Positions 45,839 through 55,544 of a DNA stretch of 64,000 bases are shown piece after piece. The stretch spans positions 62,001 to 126,000 of the forward strand of contig NVWV01000004.1 in NCBI GenBank assembly GCA_002746305.1, given 5' to 3'. Under the pieces are notes generated by a model that was not told where the DNA came from, did no database searches, and worked only from the letters and a program-made list of their open reading frames with translations. The first letter of the stretch is position 1. Every line of letters begins with the position of its first letter. This DNA comes from Bacteroidota bacterium. Lineage in GTDB: Bacteria > Bacteroidota > Bacteroidia > NS11-12g > UBA9320. A program made the translations under genes and the position numbers.

Positions 45839-46119
45839 TTCTACGTTTGGTTAAAATGACATTCAGACCAGAAGAAACGGCTAATTTTTTAGCCTATTTC
45901 GAAACTATTAAAGACGATATAGCAAATATGCCTGGAGTTCTTAATCTTAAGTTGTATCAGGATTATAATGATGAGAATGTAGTCTTCACACATAGTACTT
46001 GGCTGAATGAGAGTAGCTTAGATGCATACAGGAGCTCCAGAATATTCGGTGAAATATGGCCTAAAACGAAAGAACTGTTCGCTGATAAACCTGTGGCTTG
46101 GAGTTTGAAACTAAAGTAA
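45835..46119 (+). CDS. Antibiotic biosynthesis monooxygenase (ABM) family protein
   Basis: This 94-residue ferredoxin-like alpha/beta-barrel protein shows the ABM pattern: LRLVKMTFRPEETANFLAYF, then MPGVLNLKLYQDYNDEN and VVFTHSTWLNESSLDAYRSS. Small ABM proteins act as quinol monooxygenases or haem-degrading enzymes, or have no known reaction, and no specific activity can be assigned here. It is translationally coupled to the SAM hydroxide adenosyltransferase gene. Confidence 0.82.
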   Translation: MILRLVKMTFRPEETANFLAYFETIKDDIANMPGVLNLKLYQDYNDENVVFTHSTWLNESSLDAYRSSRIFGEIWPKTKELFADKPVAWSLKLK

Positions 46120-46136
46120 ATATTATTGTAACATAA

Positions 46137-48434
46137 ATGAAGTCATTATATAAATCAATCCTATTGTTCCTAGGACTGCTAATAGCTAGTTCCACATATG
46201 GACAAATATATAAAATGAAACTTGCGGCTGACGAGGGTAATTTTAAGCGTTTAGAGAAAGTATGTTTAGGTGCACTTGAGGATAAAGCTTTAAAAAAGAA
46301 GCCTGAAGTGTATTACTATTTGGCCCAGGCTTACATAGGTTTATCAAAGAATGAAATTTATGTGTCTAAGCATCCTGATGCTGTGAAGTTAGCAGTAAAG
46401 TATTTGCTAAAGGGAAAGAAAAAGGATGATAATGGACAAGAGTTAAGAGGTAAGTTTAGCGATGTGCTAGATGATGTAGTGGCTGGTCAGCTAATTGAAG
46501 GAGAAAGACAGTACAATATAAATAAGTCCGCAAAGGCAGCTAAAATGTTTGGTCAAGTTAACCAAATGGATAGTACTATAAGACATGCATATGTAATGCG
46601 AGCTAAATGTCTTATTGAATCGAATGATACAAGTCTTGGTGAAAGTATTTATAGAAATGTAATGCAGTGGTATGATCATGATTTGGCTGATAGTAGTCAA
46701 GATGCAGAACAAGAAATTGATCCATATGTATACTTTATAAACAAGTATTGGGAGAAGAGTAAATTGGATAGTGCAAAGCTTCTAATTGTGAAAGGTAGAG
46801 AGTTATTTGGAAACCATGCCAAACTGAATTTCTATCACAAGGAGGTGACTTTGCAACAAATAGAAGGTATGCCTCCAAGTGTTTTGATGCTAGACTACGT
46901 TCAGGAGGTTCTAAGGTATAAGCCAAGTGATGAAGTATTGTTGCATAAAGAAAACTCAGTATTCATTTATTTAATCAAGAACAAAATCAGTACAGGTAAA
47001 TTAGCTGATGGAGATATTCTAATAGATAAGTTTGTATCCCAAAAAGTTGCGAAATCAAGTTTGTCAGAATCAAGAAAGATTAAAGAAACTGACGTATTTG
47101 TAGAAAAAAAATCCGAAAATGTACTTTGGAAGCTAGCTGAATATTTTCAAGCGTATAGTCACTTTCAAAGTGCCAAACATGTGTTGAATAAGTATATTGG
47201 CTTAACTGCAAAGAGTAATTCGTCAGAAGACATAGCCGCAAGATGGAATGTGATAACCAAGTTTGCATTTGATACTAAAAGTTTTCCATTTGGAAGTTTT
47301 GTTCTTCAGCAAGCAATTTCAAAGTATCCCAATAACAATGATTTAAAGCAAAGTAGGGCGAAAATAATTGCTGAAAAGGAAGTTGTTAGAACAAACGTAG
47401 ACGAACAAGCAGCATTGTACTCTCTAATGCAGGATCATTATGAATCAGAGAAGAACGATGATAATCTTAAAAGAGTTATCGCCATAAATGATAAATACAT
47501 TGGACTATTGACTGCTGCAAATCGTTTTAGTACGATAAAGGATGTAATGGCTGATCAAATGACGTATGCTCCAGATGCTGATCATAGTGAGTTGCTTAGG
47601 TATATCGCTAAGGAGGACTTTTACCAAAATTACTTCCTTACTAGAACAAAAGGGAAGGATATTGATGGTAATGATATTGAGCCATGGGCGTGGAATGGTT
47701 CTAAGAGTGGTTGTAAAGAAGGATCTATTGATCTCGATATTCAAAATAAGGTAGCTAATAGAATCAATTATTTTAGAAGAAATGCAGGAGTTCCTGAGGT
47801 TCTTTTTGATGAAGCCACAAACGAGTTTTGTCAGAAAGCAGCCTTAATGATGACTATGAACGGTAAATTAGAGCACAACCCTCCAAGAACTTGGAGATGT
47901 TGGAGCAACGATGGAGCATATGCTGCGAAACATTCACTTCTAATAAAGGATGCCAATACTTCTATGGCAGTTACTTATATTATGGATGATAAGAATCCTG
48001 CTGCAGGTAATCGAAGATGGCTTCTTTATCCAAATGGTAGGATTTATGGTCATGGTAGTACGAATGATGTTGCTGTCATTTGGGCTCTGGATGATAGTGG
48101 CAGTACTGACACTGTGGAATATATGGATATGCCAGTGACTTGGCCCCCTAAGGGAGATGTTCCTCAATTAATGCTATTTAATAATTGGACGTTTTCTATC
48201 TATCGTGATTTGAAGGATGCAAATGTAGAAGTAAAACAAGACGGTAAAGCACTAGAAGTAAAGGTAGAAAAGTACCTCGATGGATATGGAGCACCTACTC
48301 TAGTTTTTAAACCAAGCTTCAGTAAAACTGCTTTACCAGAGCGGAGTAACTTCGATATAACCGTCACTTTGTCAAACGGACGTCAATATTCTTACACCGT
48401 TCGTACATTTTCCTACAATCCAGCAAGAGGGTAG
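46137..48434 (+). CDS. Secreted protein with TPR-like N-terminal region and C-terminal CAP (SCP/PR1) domain
   Basis: This 765-residue exported protein has a signal peptide ending SSTYGQ (~23). Residues ~25-430 are helical with TPR-like periodicity (YYYLAQAYIGLSKNE; AYVMRAKCLIESNDTSLGESIY). Residues ~535-680 are a CAP domain, with INYFRRNAGVPEVLFDEATNEF, LMMTMNGKLEHNPP, PAAGNRRWLLYPN and GHG..NDVAVIWALDD. A beta-rich tail closes the protein. CAP domains outside eukaryotes have mostly unknown substrates; the His after LE (LEHNPP) could be part of a metal site. It starts 17 bp after the ABM gene and may be cotranscribed. No T9SS tail is visible. Confidence 0.82.
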   Translation: MKSLYKSILLFLGLLIASSTYGQIYKMKLAADEGNFKRLEKVCLGALEDKALKKKPEVYYYLAQAYIGLSKNEIYVSKHPDAVKLAVKYLLKGKKKDDNGQELRGKFSDVLDDVVAGQLIEGERQYNINKSAKAAKMFGQVNQMDSTIRHAYVMRAKCLIESNDTSLGESIYRNVMQWYDHDLADSSQDAEQEIDPYVYFINKYWEKSKLDSAKLLIVKGRELFGNHAKLNFYHKEVTLQQIEGMPPSVLMLDYVQEVLRYKPSDEVLLHKENSVFIYLIKNKISTGKLADGDILIDKFVSQKVAKSSLSESRKIKETDVFVEKKSENVLWKLAEYFQAYSHFQSAKHVLNKYIGLTAKSNSSEDIAARWNVITKFAFDTKSFPFGSFVLQQAISKYPNNNDLKQSRAKIIAEKEVVRTNVDEQAALYSLMQDHYESEKNDDNLKRVIAINDKYIGLLTAANRFSTIKDVMADQMTYAPDADHSELLRYIAKEDFYQNYFLTRTKGKDIDGNDIEPWAWNGSKSGCKEGSIDLDIQNKVANRINYFRRNAGVPEVLFDEATNEFCQKAALMMTMNGKLEHNPPRTWRCWSNDGAYAAKHSLLIKDANTSMAVTYIMDDKNPAAGNRRWLLYPNGRIYGHGSTNDVAVIWALDDSGSTDTVEYMDMPVTWPPKGDVPQLMLFNNWTFSIYRDLKDANVEVKQDGKALEVKVEKYLDGYGAPTLVFKPSFSKTALPERSNFDITVTLSNGRQYSYTVRTFSYNPARG

Positions 48435-48466
48435 AGGAGCTTGTACAACTTTTTAGGTACCTTGCA

Positions 48467-48496
48467 CGTCTATATAAATATAGACGTCAATATTGA
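48467..48496 (+). repeat. Palindromes directly before the SBBP/CHU_C gene
   Basis: A 9-bp inverted repeat with a 2-nt centre (CGTCTATAT-AA-ATATAGACG, 48467-48486) is followed at once by the 10-nt palindrome TCAATATTGA (48487-48496), which contains the TTG start. It could be an operator, or a terminator for the upstream gene (T run at 48498-48502). Confidence 0.55.
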
Positions 48497-51400
48497 CTTT
48501 TTCTAGAATCTCATATTTTGTTTTTTTGATGGCTTTTGCAACCTTGGCAACGGCTCAAATTGGGTTTATAGAAAACAAAGGTCAATTTGATGATAATATA
48601 TCTTATCAAGCTGACTATAACTCTCATAGCATATTTTTAGATAAGGATGGTTTTTCAATTCTGCTTCATGATGAGAAAAAGTGGGGAGAGATAGTGACTG
48701 ATTTTCATGATAATCAAATGCACAGTCATAATCCTACAGAGGTTAATGATAGTGTAACACTGAACTATCATTTTATTAAGTACAAATTAATTGGAGCTAA
48801 TTTAGCAAATCACACTGGGACAGTATCTACTCCAGAATACTACAACTACTTTATTGGCAATGACCAGTCCAAATGGGCTTCGAATGTGGCAAAGCATACC
48901 AAAGTAGTTTATAGAAATATTTATCCTTTCATAGATTTGGAATATGAAGCAATTGATGAGAGGTTTAAGTATAATTTTATCTTGAATCCGGGTGCTGATA
49001 TTTATGATATAAAGATTGATATTGATGGAGCTGAAGAGGTGCGTGTTACCTCTGAAAGAATCTATGTTAGATCTAGATTTGGGGAGTTTAGTGAGGTAAT
49101 GCCAATCTCATACGAGGTTAGAAATAATTCTCGAACTCAAATTCGAATGAGTTATGTCAAACGTGGAAAGTACATTGGATTTGAAACTCCAATTTTTAAG
49201 GGTAAGGTAAAAACGGTGATTGATCCGGAATTGATTTTTTCTACTTATTCAGGTAGTTCAGTAGATAATTTCGGATTTACAGCTACGTATGATGATGAAG
49301 GACATCTATATGCTGGAGGAATAGCTACATCTCCAACTAAGTTTCCAGGTAGTTACCCTGCAACAGGTGGAGCTTTTGATCTAACTTTTAATGGTGGTGA
49401 GATAGGTACATTTGCGTGTGATATATCACTCAGTAAGTATAGTAGCGATGGTTCTACCTTAATCTATGCAACCTATCTAGGAGGGAATGCCAATGACTAT
49501 CCCCATAGTTTAATAGTCGATGAAAATAATAATCTAATAGTTTTTGGGACAACTTCGTCGGTAAATTACCCTACAACCAATTTGGCCTACGATAGATCTA
49601 GCAATGGTGGAACTGAAATAATTTTGACAAAGTTCAATGCAAATGGGTCGGGGCTTTTGGGTTCCACATTTATAGGAGGTTCTGGTAATGATGGAATAAA
49701 TGACAATGGTTCAACTCGATATTTTTATGCAGATGATTATAGAGGAGAGGTAAACCTTGACTCTTTTGGGAATATATATGTTGCTACAAGTTCGACATCG
49801 TGGAATTTTCCAACAACAACGGGTGCTTTTCAAGAAAATAGGGGCGGTCTACAAGATGGGGTTGTATTTTCTTTAAATTCGACATTAACTACCATGAGAT
49901 GGAGTACCTTCTTTGGTGGCAGTCGGAATGATGCACTCTATAGTGTGGACTTATCACCTACTGGAGAAGTTTATGTAGCTGGTGGAACGAGAAGTGATCA
50001 ACTTGCAACAGATGGTAGTTTCAGAAGTAGTCCAGTGGGAAATGTAGATGGATACATCGGAAAAATAAGTAATGACGGGAGTTCTCTTTTGGCTTCAACA
50101 TATTTTGGAACAACAAGCTATGATCAAATTTTACTTTTAGAGCTTGATGCTGCTAGTAATGTATATGTTGTTGGCCATTCTGAAGGAAATGTGCCTACAA
50201 AAGGAAGTGTTTATAGCAACCCGAATGGGAAACAGTTTATAGCAAAGTTTGATCCTGATTTAAAAAACAATTTGGTTTCTACCGTTTACGGAAGTGGGGG
50301 AAATAGCCCAGATATTACTATAAATGCATTTTTAGTAGATGAGTGTGGAAAAGTATATGTTAGTGGTTGGGGAACAAACTCAGAGAATCCAGGTGCAGGT
50401 CTAAGAAATATGCCAATTACCGACGATGCCTTTCAAAAACAAACAGATGGTCAGGATTTTCATTTGTGTGTATTTGAGGAAAATATGTCTTCTATAATTT
50501 TCGCCTCTTATTTTGGGGGTAATCTAACTGGAGATCATGTAGATGGAGGTACTAGTAGATTTGACAAACGAGGAATTGTTTATCAAAGTGTTTGTAGTAG
50601 TTGTCCTCAGAATAGCTTCCAATCTAGAATAAGTGACTTTCCAACTACAAGTGGAGCATTTTCGGAAAATAATCCAAGTCCAAGATGCAGTAATGCTTCA
50701 TTCAAAATGGCTTTTGTCCCATATAATGAAAAACCAGACCTAAGCCCAATAACTTTCAATACCGATGTTGCAGATACAGTTACTGTAACCATTTTGGATA
50801 CTTTTGAGTTTAACTATACGATAACGGATCCAGACAATGACTCGCTTACTGTTACGATTACTTACCCTGATGAATTGATTAGAGATCTTATTGATTATCA
50901 AAATGTATATAAAGATGAAGGCAGTGTCACAGCTTTTTTCAGAATGTTCTTTACCTGTAAAAATGCTGGAGATACCTTTAGAATTGAAGTGTTAGCAAAG
51001 GATGATGGTTGTCCATTTAGTACCGATAGTACTTCCTTCATTACTATTATAGTTAATCCACCTCCAGTTTTAGACCCACCGGATGTATTATGTCTTAATT
51101 TTATAAATGATAGCAAACTCCGTATAGATTGGGAACCAACTCCTTCTTCCGAGTATTTTTATAGAATGATGCTCTATAAAATTGATCCAGATGGTAACAG
51201 AATATTGCTTAAGACTTCTTATAATCAATTGGCTGGTTCGTATACTGATTCAGATGTCATAAACCCCAGAGAAAGGGATTACACATATTATTTAGTAGTA
51301 GAAAATATCTGTAATTATTTAGGACCACAATCCTATAACCTAAGTAGTGTAAAGGAAAGTGAAGTGCCCGTCGAGGCAACCTACTTAAAGACTACAACAG

Positions 51401-52215
51401 TGGTTGGTAAAAATATCAATGTAGTTTTCTTGAAATCAACTGAAGATGATTTTGGGCATTATGAAATATATAGAGGTTCCCGTGATAAAGGGCCTTTAAG
51501 GTACATAACTTCTGTTTTTGATATAAACGATACTATTTATGTCGACAGTTTAGTGGATGTAAATTCTACTTCATATTGTTATAAGATAAGAGTTGCTGAT
51601 GCTTGTGGACATTTAAGTCTATTAAGTAATATTGGTTGTTCTATTGTTATTCGTGGTGAAGCGTTAAATGAAAAAGGAGTAAATCCAAGATTTAAGTTTG
51701 ATTTGGGTTGGGATGAGTACATCAATTGGAATGGAGGAGTAGATGAATATGAACTAATTCGATCTGTAGATACAGGTTCTCTAAGGTCGTTAGTAAGACT
51801 TCCTAGTTCTAGTTTAGATTATCGAGATGCAAATTTGGACTATGATTGGGGTGGGTACTGGTACAGTGTTATTGCCTACGAAAGTGAAGGAAGTTTAGAT
51901 GCTTCAAGTAGAAGTAACGATATTTACTTGATTCAACCTCCTTTAGTTTTTGTTCCAAATGCTGTAACCGCAAATGGTGACAACCTCAATGATTCATTTG
52001 GTTGGAGCGATGTCTTCGTGAGAGAATTTGAGATGAGAGTGTATAATCGTTGGGGAGAGAAAGTGTTTGAAACACAGGATAAAAATAAGAAATGGGCTGG
52101 TGATTATAAAGACGGAGATTTAAAATACAGTAACGTCTATTTTTGGATTGTCACCTATAAAGGGTGGGATAATTATTTTCATACAGATAAAGGAACGCTC
52201 ACCATTGTAAAATAA
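48493..52215 (+). CDS. Large secreted SBBP-repeat protein with T9SS type B (CHU_C) sorting domain
   Basis: This 1240-residue protein has a TTG start and a signal peptide ending LATAQ (~22). The mature start GFIENKGQFDDNI is the DUF7948 N-terminal domain found on many large Bacteroidota surface proteins. Residues ~240-730 hold several SBBP beta-propeller repeats, such as DGSTLIYATYLGGNANDYP followed by VFGTTSSVNYPTT and similar units. Fibronectin/Ig-like domains follow (~760-1130). The last ~90 residues are a CHU_C domain (VFVPNAVTANGDNLND; MRVYNRWGEKVFET; YFWIVTYKG). T9SS export and surface exposure are predicted. It abuts the convergent gene at 52216. Confidence 0.87.
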   Translation: MTFSRISYFVFLMAFATLATAQIGFIENKGQFDDNISYQADYNSHSIFLDKDGFSILLHDEKKWGEIVTDFHDNQMHSHNPTEVNDSVTLNYHFIKYKLIGANLANHTGTVSTPEYYNYFIGNDQSKWASNVAKHTKVVYRNIYPFIDLEYEAIDERFKYNFILNPGADIYDIKIDIDGAEEVRVTSERIYVRSRFGEFSEVMPISYEVRNNSRTQIRMSYVKRGKYIGFETPIFKGKVKTVIDPELIFSTYSGSSVDNFGFTATYDDEGHLYAGGIATSPTKFPGSYPATGGAFDLTFNGGEIGTFACDISLSKYSSDGSTLIYATYLGGNANDYPHSLIVDENNNLIVFGTTSSVNYPTTNLAYDRSSNGGTEIILTKFNANGSGLLGSTFIGGSGNDGINDNGSTRYFYADDYRGEVNLDSFGNIYVATSSTSWNFPTTTGAFQENRGGLQDGVVFSLNSTLTTMRWSTFFGGSRNDALYSVDLSPTGEVYVAGGTRSDQLATDGSFRSSPVGNVDGYIGKISNDGSSLLASTYFGTTSYDQILLLELDAASNVYVVGHSEGNVPTKGSVYSNPNGKQFIAKFDPDLKNNLVSTVYGSGGNSPDITINAFLVDECGKVYVSGWGTNSENPGAGLRNMPITDDAFQKQTDGQDFHLCVFEENMSSIIFASYFGGNLTGDHVDGGTSRFDKRGIVYQSVCSSCPQNSFQSRISDFPTTSGAFSENNPSPRCSNASFKMAFVPYNEKPDLSPITFNTDVADTVTVTILDTFEFNYTITDPDNDSLTVTITYPDELIRDLIDYQNVYKDEGSVTAFFRMFFTCKNAGDTFRIEVLAKDDGCPFSTDSTSFITIIVNPPPVLDPPDVLCLNFINDSKLRIDWEPTPSSEYFYRMMLYKIDPDGNRILLKTSYNQLAGSYTDSDVINPRERDYTYYLVVENICNYLGPQSYNLSSVKESEVPVEATYLKTTTVVGKNINVVFLKSTEDDFGHYEIYRGSRDKGPLRYITSVFDINDTIYVDSLVDVNSTSYCYKIRVADACGHLSLLSNIGCSIVIRGEALNEKGVNPRFKFDLGWDEYINWNGGVDEYELIRSVDTGSLRSLVRLPSSSLDYRDANLDYDWGGYWYSVIAYESEGSLDASSRSNDIYLIQPPLVFVPNAVTANGDNLNDSFGWSDVFVREFEMRVYNRWGEKVFETQDKNKKWAGDYKDGDLKYSNVYFWIVTYKGWDNYFHTDKGTLTIVK

Positions 52216-53718
52216 TTAGCGTTTAGATACCTCAATTCTGCTTTCATCATCCATTTCAATTAGAATTTTCTCATATTCATTTGGACTGCTAACTAGGTTT
52301 AAGTATAGGTTGCAGTATGTTTTTGAATTGAATTTTTTAGACAGTGATGTTGAGGGTACTCTATATTGAGCAACTAACAAGGTGTTTTTAATAGGTTCAG
52401 GTGATATAATATAGTGTTTCTGAAATTTTTTAAAGTCATATGTATAAGGTGGCATATTGTACATGAAATATGCGGCATTTTGTTTTTGAGCAGTGGCATA
52501 ATATGCAATATCACTTCCAGTTATTATATACTCTTCGTTTTGTGGTAGATTGCTTTCAAGCCAGTCCAATACTGGATATGGATTTCTTTCTTCACGCTGA
52601 ATGATAGCCATGCTGTGTCTAAGAATTACGTCAGTGGAACTGAGAAAGACCAGTGTGAAAACTGCGATCTTCCATTTTGGTTGATGTAGGGTGAATTTAT
52701 GTGCAATTATGAAGTCAACCAGCCATAAAACACTTAACAAAACAAGAATTGAATTGTATCTATAGAATGGGCCTAAAAAGATTAACCAGATAAGGTGGGT
52801 TAAAATTATAGTTGTTTGCAAGTACGCGAATTTCTTTTTGAAGACAGCATAAATGGACTGCCCTAAAGCGACATAAATTAATAATGGTACCCAAGGTTGA
52901 GACCAATAATAAGGCCAAAATCGAGTGATAAAATGATTGGATAGTCTTGTTAAAATTCCTCCATGTGCACTGTGTTCACTTCCTTGGTGAGAAAACTGCT
53001 GAATTTGCATTCCAAATTGAAAGTCAATTAGAAAAGAAAATAACAATAACCCTCCGATAGGGTATAGCCAAAGTACATTGGGTTTTAGTATTGAAATACT
53101 GAAGTATGAAGCATTATTATACCTGAAACAGGAGTTTAAAAATAGGACAAGGCATATTGGCCAAACATTGGGGTGGGAGAACAATAACAGTGTAATTAAA
53201 ATAGCTGTTAGGTGTATTCTGTGTTTTAATATACTGTAGAATGTCGCTGATAGAATACAAAATATTAAGGGTTCGATTCTAACACCTCTAGTCGTCTCAA
53301 AAAGTGACTTTTCATTAATAATTAATGTTATTAGAGCAAGTGCAATAAAAACGGACAATCCCTTTGTTCGAATTGAACAATAGAGAAGAATAGTTCCTGT
53401 GATTAAATATATGGCTGAAGGAAATCTAACCCAATAGATGTCAAATGGCAATATCCATTGCTGCATAACATGCGTCATACCCTGAAGTGGAAGGTATGCT
53501 AAAAATAAATGGTCACTGCCTCGTTGCGGCCATAGCATAGAAGTATAGCCATTCCCATTAATAAATTGAATAGCCGGGTCCAATCCTAACACCTCGTCAA
53601 TCCATGCCAATGGAATAAGGTGTAAATTAAGAAAGAGAAGTACAGTGTATAAAAGCAGGTAAACTCCTAAGCTGTACAGAAGTATTTTATGAAGTTTAGT
53701 GAGGTTCAAGAGACTCAA
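52216..53718 (-). CDS. Polytopic GT-C-like membrane protein (glycosyltransferase 39-like)
   Basis: This 500-residue inner-membrane protein has about eleven hydrophobic helices. A conserved acidic pair lies in the first extracytoplasmic loop (WIDEVLGLDPA, ~39-49), as in GT-C enzymes such as PMT/ArnT, where Asp-Glu binds the polyprenyl-phosphate sugar donor. The C-terminal ~110 residues are soluble (EYIITGSDIAYYATAQK). The likely role is lipid-linked sugar transfer to protein or envelope glycan. This is an inference from topology and the DE pair, and the family call is moderate. It uses TTG (53718), overlapping cmk by 23 bp. The start is uncertain. Confidence 0.6.
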   Translation of the reverse strand: MSLLNLTKLHKILLYSLGVYLLLYTVLLFLNLHLIPLAWIDEVLGLDPAIQFINGNGYTSMLWPQRGSDHLFLAYLPLQGMTHVMQQWILPFDIYWVRFPSAIYLITGTILLYCSIRTKGLSVFIALALITLIINEKSLFETTRGVRIEPLIFCILSATFYSILKHRIHLTAILITLLLFSHPNVWPICLVLFLNSCFRYNNASYFSISILKPNVLWLYPIGGLLLFSFLIDFQFGMQIQQFSHQGSEHSAHGGILTRLSNHFITRFWPYYWSQPWVPLLIYVALGQSIYAVFKKKFAYLQTTIILTHLIWLIFLGPFYRYNSILVLLSVLWLVDFIIAHKFTLHQPKWKIAVFTLVFLSSTDVILRHSMAIIQREERNPYPVLDWLESNLPQNEEYIITGSDIAYYATAQKQNAAYFMYNMPPYTYDFKKFQKHYIISPEPIKNTLLVAQYRVPSTSLSKKFNSKTYCNLYLNLVSSPNEYEKILIEMDDESRIEVSKR

Positions 53719-54391
53719 TTACTCCTCTTGCCCATTGCAAAGCAAGGCGAGATTGCTCCATTTTTGTCATAGAAGAATTATCCAGGGTTATAGCATCTTT
53801 TGCCTTTAATAATGGGCTCTCTTTTCGTGTACTATCAATATGATCTCTCTCCCGTATGTTGTGAAGCACTTCTTGATAATTTACGTGTACCCCTTTTTTT
53901 TTGAGTTCTTCATATCTGCGTTTTGCCCTTATTCCAGAGCTAGCTGTCATAAATATTTTCAGTTCAGCATCTGGGAATACCACGGTACCAATATCTCTAC
54001 CATCCATCACCACACCACGATTTTTTCCTATTTCCTGTTGCTGGGCAACTAGAAAATATCTTACTTCCTTAATTGCACTTACGGGACTCACTTTTCGTGA
54101 TACTTCCATGCCTCTAATCTGTTCTTCTACATTTTCTCCATTGAGAAAGGTTTCAAAAAAGTATCTTTCAGGATCAAATTCGAAGTGAATCTTGATATTT
54201 CCAAGAAGTGCAGGGTCCTCTGAGACTTCACTTAAAGGAATGTTCTCATTAATGAGATAGAGAGTTACAGCTCTATACATCGCACCGCTATCAATAAAAA
54301 GGTAGTCCAGTTCTTTGGCAAGGTTCTTTGCTAAAGTTCCCTTTCCACAACTTGAATGACCGTCAATCGCTATGATAATTTTACTGTCCAA
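53696..54391 (-). CDS. cmk: (d)CMP kinase (cytidylate kinase)
   Basis: This 231-residue nucleoside monophosphate kinase phosphorylates CMP and dCMP. The P-loop is AIDGHSSCGKGTLAKNLAK (residues ~8-26). DSGAMYRAVTLYL (~35-47) binds the nucleobase, MDGRDIGTVVFPDAELKIFMTAS (~127-149) is the family signature, and RRYEELKKKG with RDHIDSTRKESPL forms the lid region. It starts with TTG at 54391 with an in-frame stop just upstream, and a -7 box lies 7 nt before it. porQ lies upstream (same strand, 109 bp), a pairing common in Bacteroidota. Confidence 0.95.
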   Translation of the reverse strand: MDSKIIIAIDGHSSCGKGTLAKNLAKELDYLFIDSGAMYRAVTLYLINENIPLSEVSEDPALLGNIKIHFEFDPERYFFETFLNGENVEEQIRGMEVSRKVSPVSAIKEVRYFLVAQQQEIGKNRGVVMDGRDIGTVVFPDAELKIFMTASSGIRAKRRYEELKKKGVHVNYQEVLHNIRERDHIDSTRKESPLLKAKDAITLDNSSMTKMEQSRLALQWARGVIESLEPH

Positions 54392-54398
54392 CGCTGGT

Positions 54399-54406
54399 CA
54401 AACATA
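54399..54406 (-). promoter_or_regulatory. -7 box TATGTTTG for cmk
   Basis: An exact TAnnTTTG on the minus strand ends 7 nt before the TTG start of cmk. It supports the short-leader model and the TTG start. Confidence 0.55.
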
Positions 54407-54472
54407 ATTCTATTTTTTGATTTTAAAAGAAGAATGAAGTAATTTTAGAATTTGGGTCCAAAAGATTGATTT

Positions 54473-54486
54473 ATGACTAGAGTCAT
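54473..54486. repeat. 14-nt palindrome between porQ and cmk
   Basis: ATGACT-AG-AGTCAT is a perfect dyad located 15 bp from the porQ stop. It could be an operator for cmk or a weak hairpin, and chance cannot be ruled out. Confidence 0.35.
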
Positions 54487-54500
54487 ATACAAATATCCCT

Positions 54501-55544
54501 TTACTTATTTTTTCTAAAACCAGATAAATCTCTTGAAACAGAGAAGTAATTGGAAGCAATCCCAGGAAAGTATCCAGCACTGCCATAACTTAGAGTTAAT
54601 TTTTTAACTCCGATACCTAATCCCCAGCTAAAACCAGACATAGCTCTTCTATTTTCTGGTCCTAGCTCCGCTCTCCGCTGATGGTTGTAACCTGCCCTTA
54701 TTTGGAATTTTTTTGAGAAAACGAATTCAGTATTAAAAATAACATGCCTCATGGCCTGTTCTCCAAATTTTAATTCTTGATTTTTTACAATTCCAGTTTC
54801 CAAATCAATTTCTTTATTTCTGGAATTAATATTGGCATATGAGTTATTCCAGATGTGCAGATTGTAAAGCGTCAGAGTGAATCTTAACGGATTGTGAGCA
54901 AGCTTTTTACTTATACTTGCTTGAATATCAAATGGTAGAGGTTCTCTTGGACTGTTATCGTCATACCGAATAAATTGATAGCCAAGATTCTTCATTACTA
55001 CACCCGCTGTTAGCAGATTAGCAGTATCATTATAAGAGACACCTACATCAATAGCTCCAGCGGTACTCACATATGCTTCGTAAACAGAGTAAAGGAATTT
55101 CCCATTGAACCCATAAGTGATTTTATCATTGTATATTTTACTATAACCTACTTGAAAATTATAATCGCCTGCGGTGAATTCTCCTAAAATATCTCCTGCC
55201 TCATTGGTCCTTGTGAAAGTACCATAGTCATAATACCCAACACTAAATAGAAAAGAACTTGTACTATCCCAGGATCTACTGTAGCTAGCCAAACCGTAGT
55301 TTAAGTCTGCAACATGGTTTGCATAAGAAAGAGAAGCTGAGTTATGCATTGACTGGTTAATCAACGCAGGGTTTTGAAATCCAGCAGCAGGATCACTATC
55401 GGTATTCACAATAGATACACCTCCCAAAGCAGCTTGTCGAGCACTATTTTCTATCAAAGCGAAGGTGAACGCACTAGTTCCACCTATTTGTGCTCTCACA
55501 GAAAGGGTAATCGTAAGAATAGAAATTATGGCTAATTTTCTCAT
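54501..55544 (-). CDS. porQ: Type IX secretion system outer-membrane protein PorQ
   Basis: This 347-residue beta-barrel protein of the PorV/PorQ family has a signal peptide ending SVRAQ (~18). It starts with the family motif SAFTFALIENSARQAALGG and DPAAGFQNPALI (~52-63), and shows alternating strands with a typical C-terminal aromatic residue. The P. gingivalis PorQ anchors PorZ in the attachment complex that finishes T9SS cargo on the surface. The match is to PorQ rather than PorV because of length and its linkage to cmk. It serves the five T9SS cargos in this window. Confidence 0.88.
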   Translation of the reverse strand: MRKLAIISILTITLSVRAQIGGTSAFTFALIENSARQAALGGVSIVNTDSDPAAGFQNPALINQSMHNSASLSYANHVADLNYGLASYSRSWDSTSSFLFSVGYYDYGTFTRTNEAGDILGEFTAGDYNFQVGYSKIYNDKITYGFNGKFLYSVYEAYVSTAGAIDVGVSYNDTANLLTAGVVMKNLGYQFIRYDDNSPREPLPFDIQASISKKLAHNPLRFTLTLYNLHIWNNSYANINSRNKEIDLETGIVKNQELKFGEQAMRHVIFNTEFVFSKKFQIRAGYNHQRRAELGPENRRAMSGFSWGLGIGVKKLTLSYGSAGYFPGIASNYFSVSRDLSGFRKNK

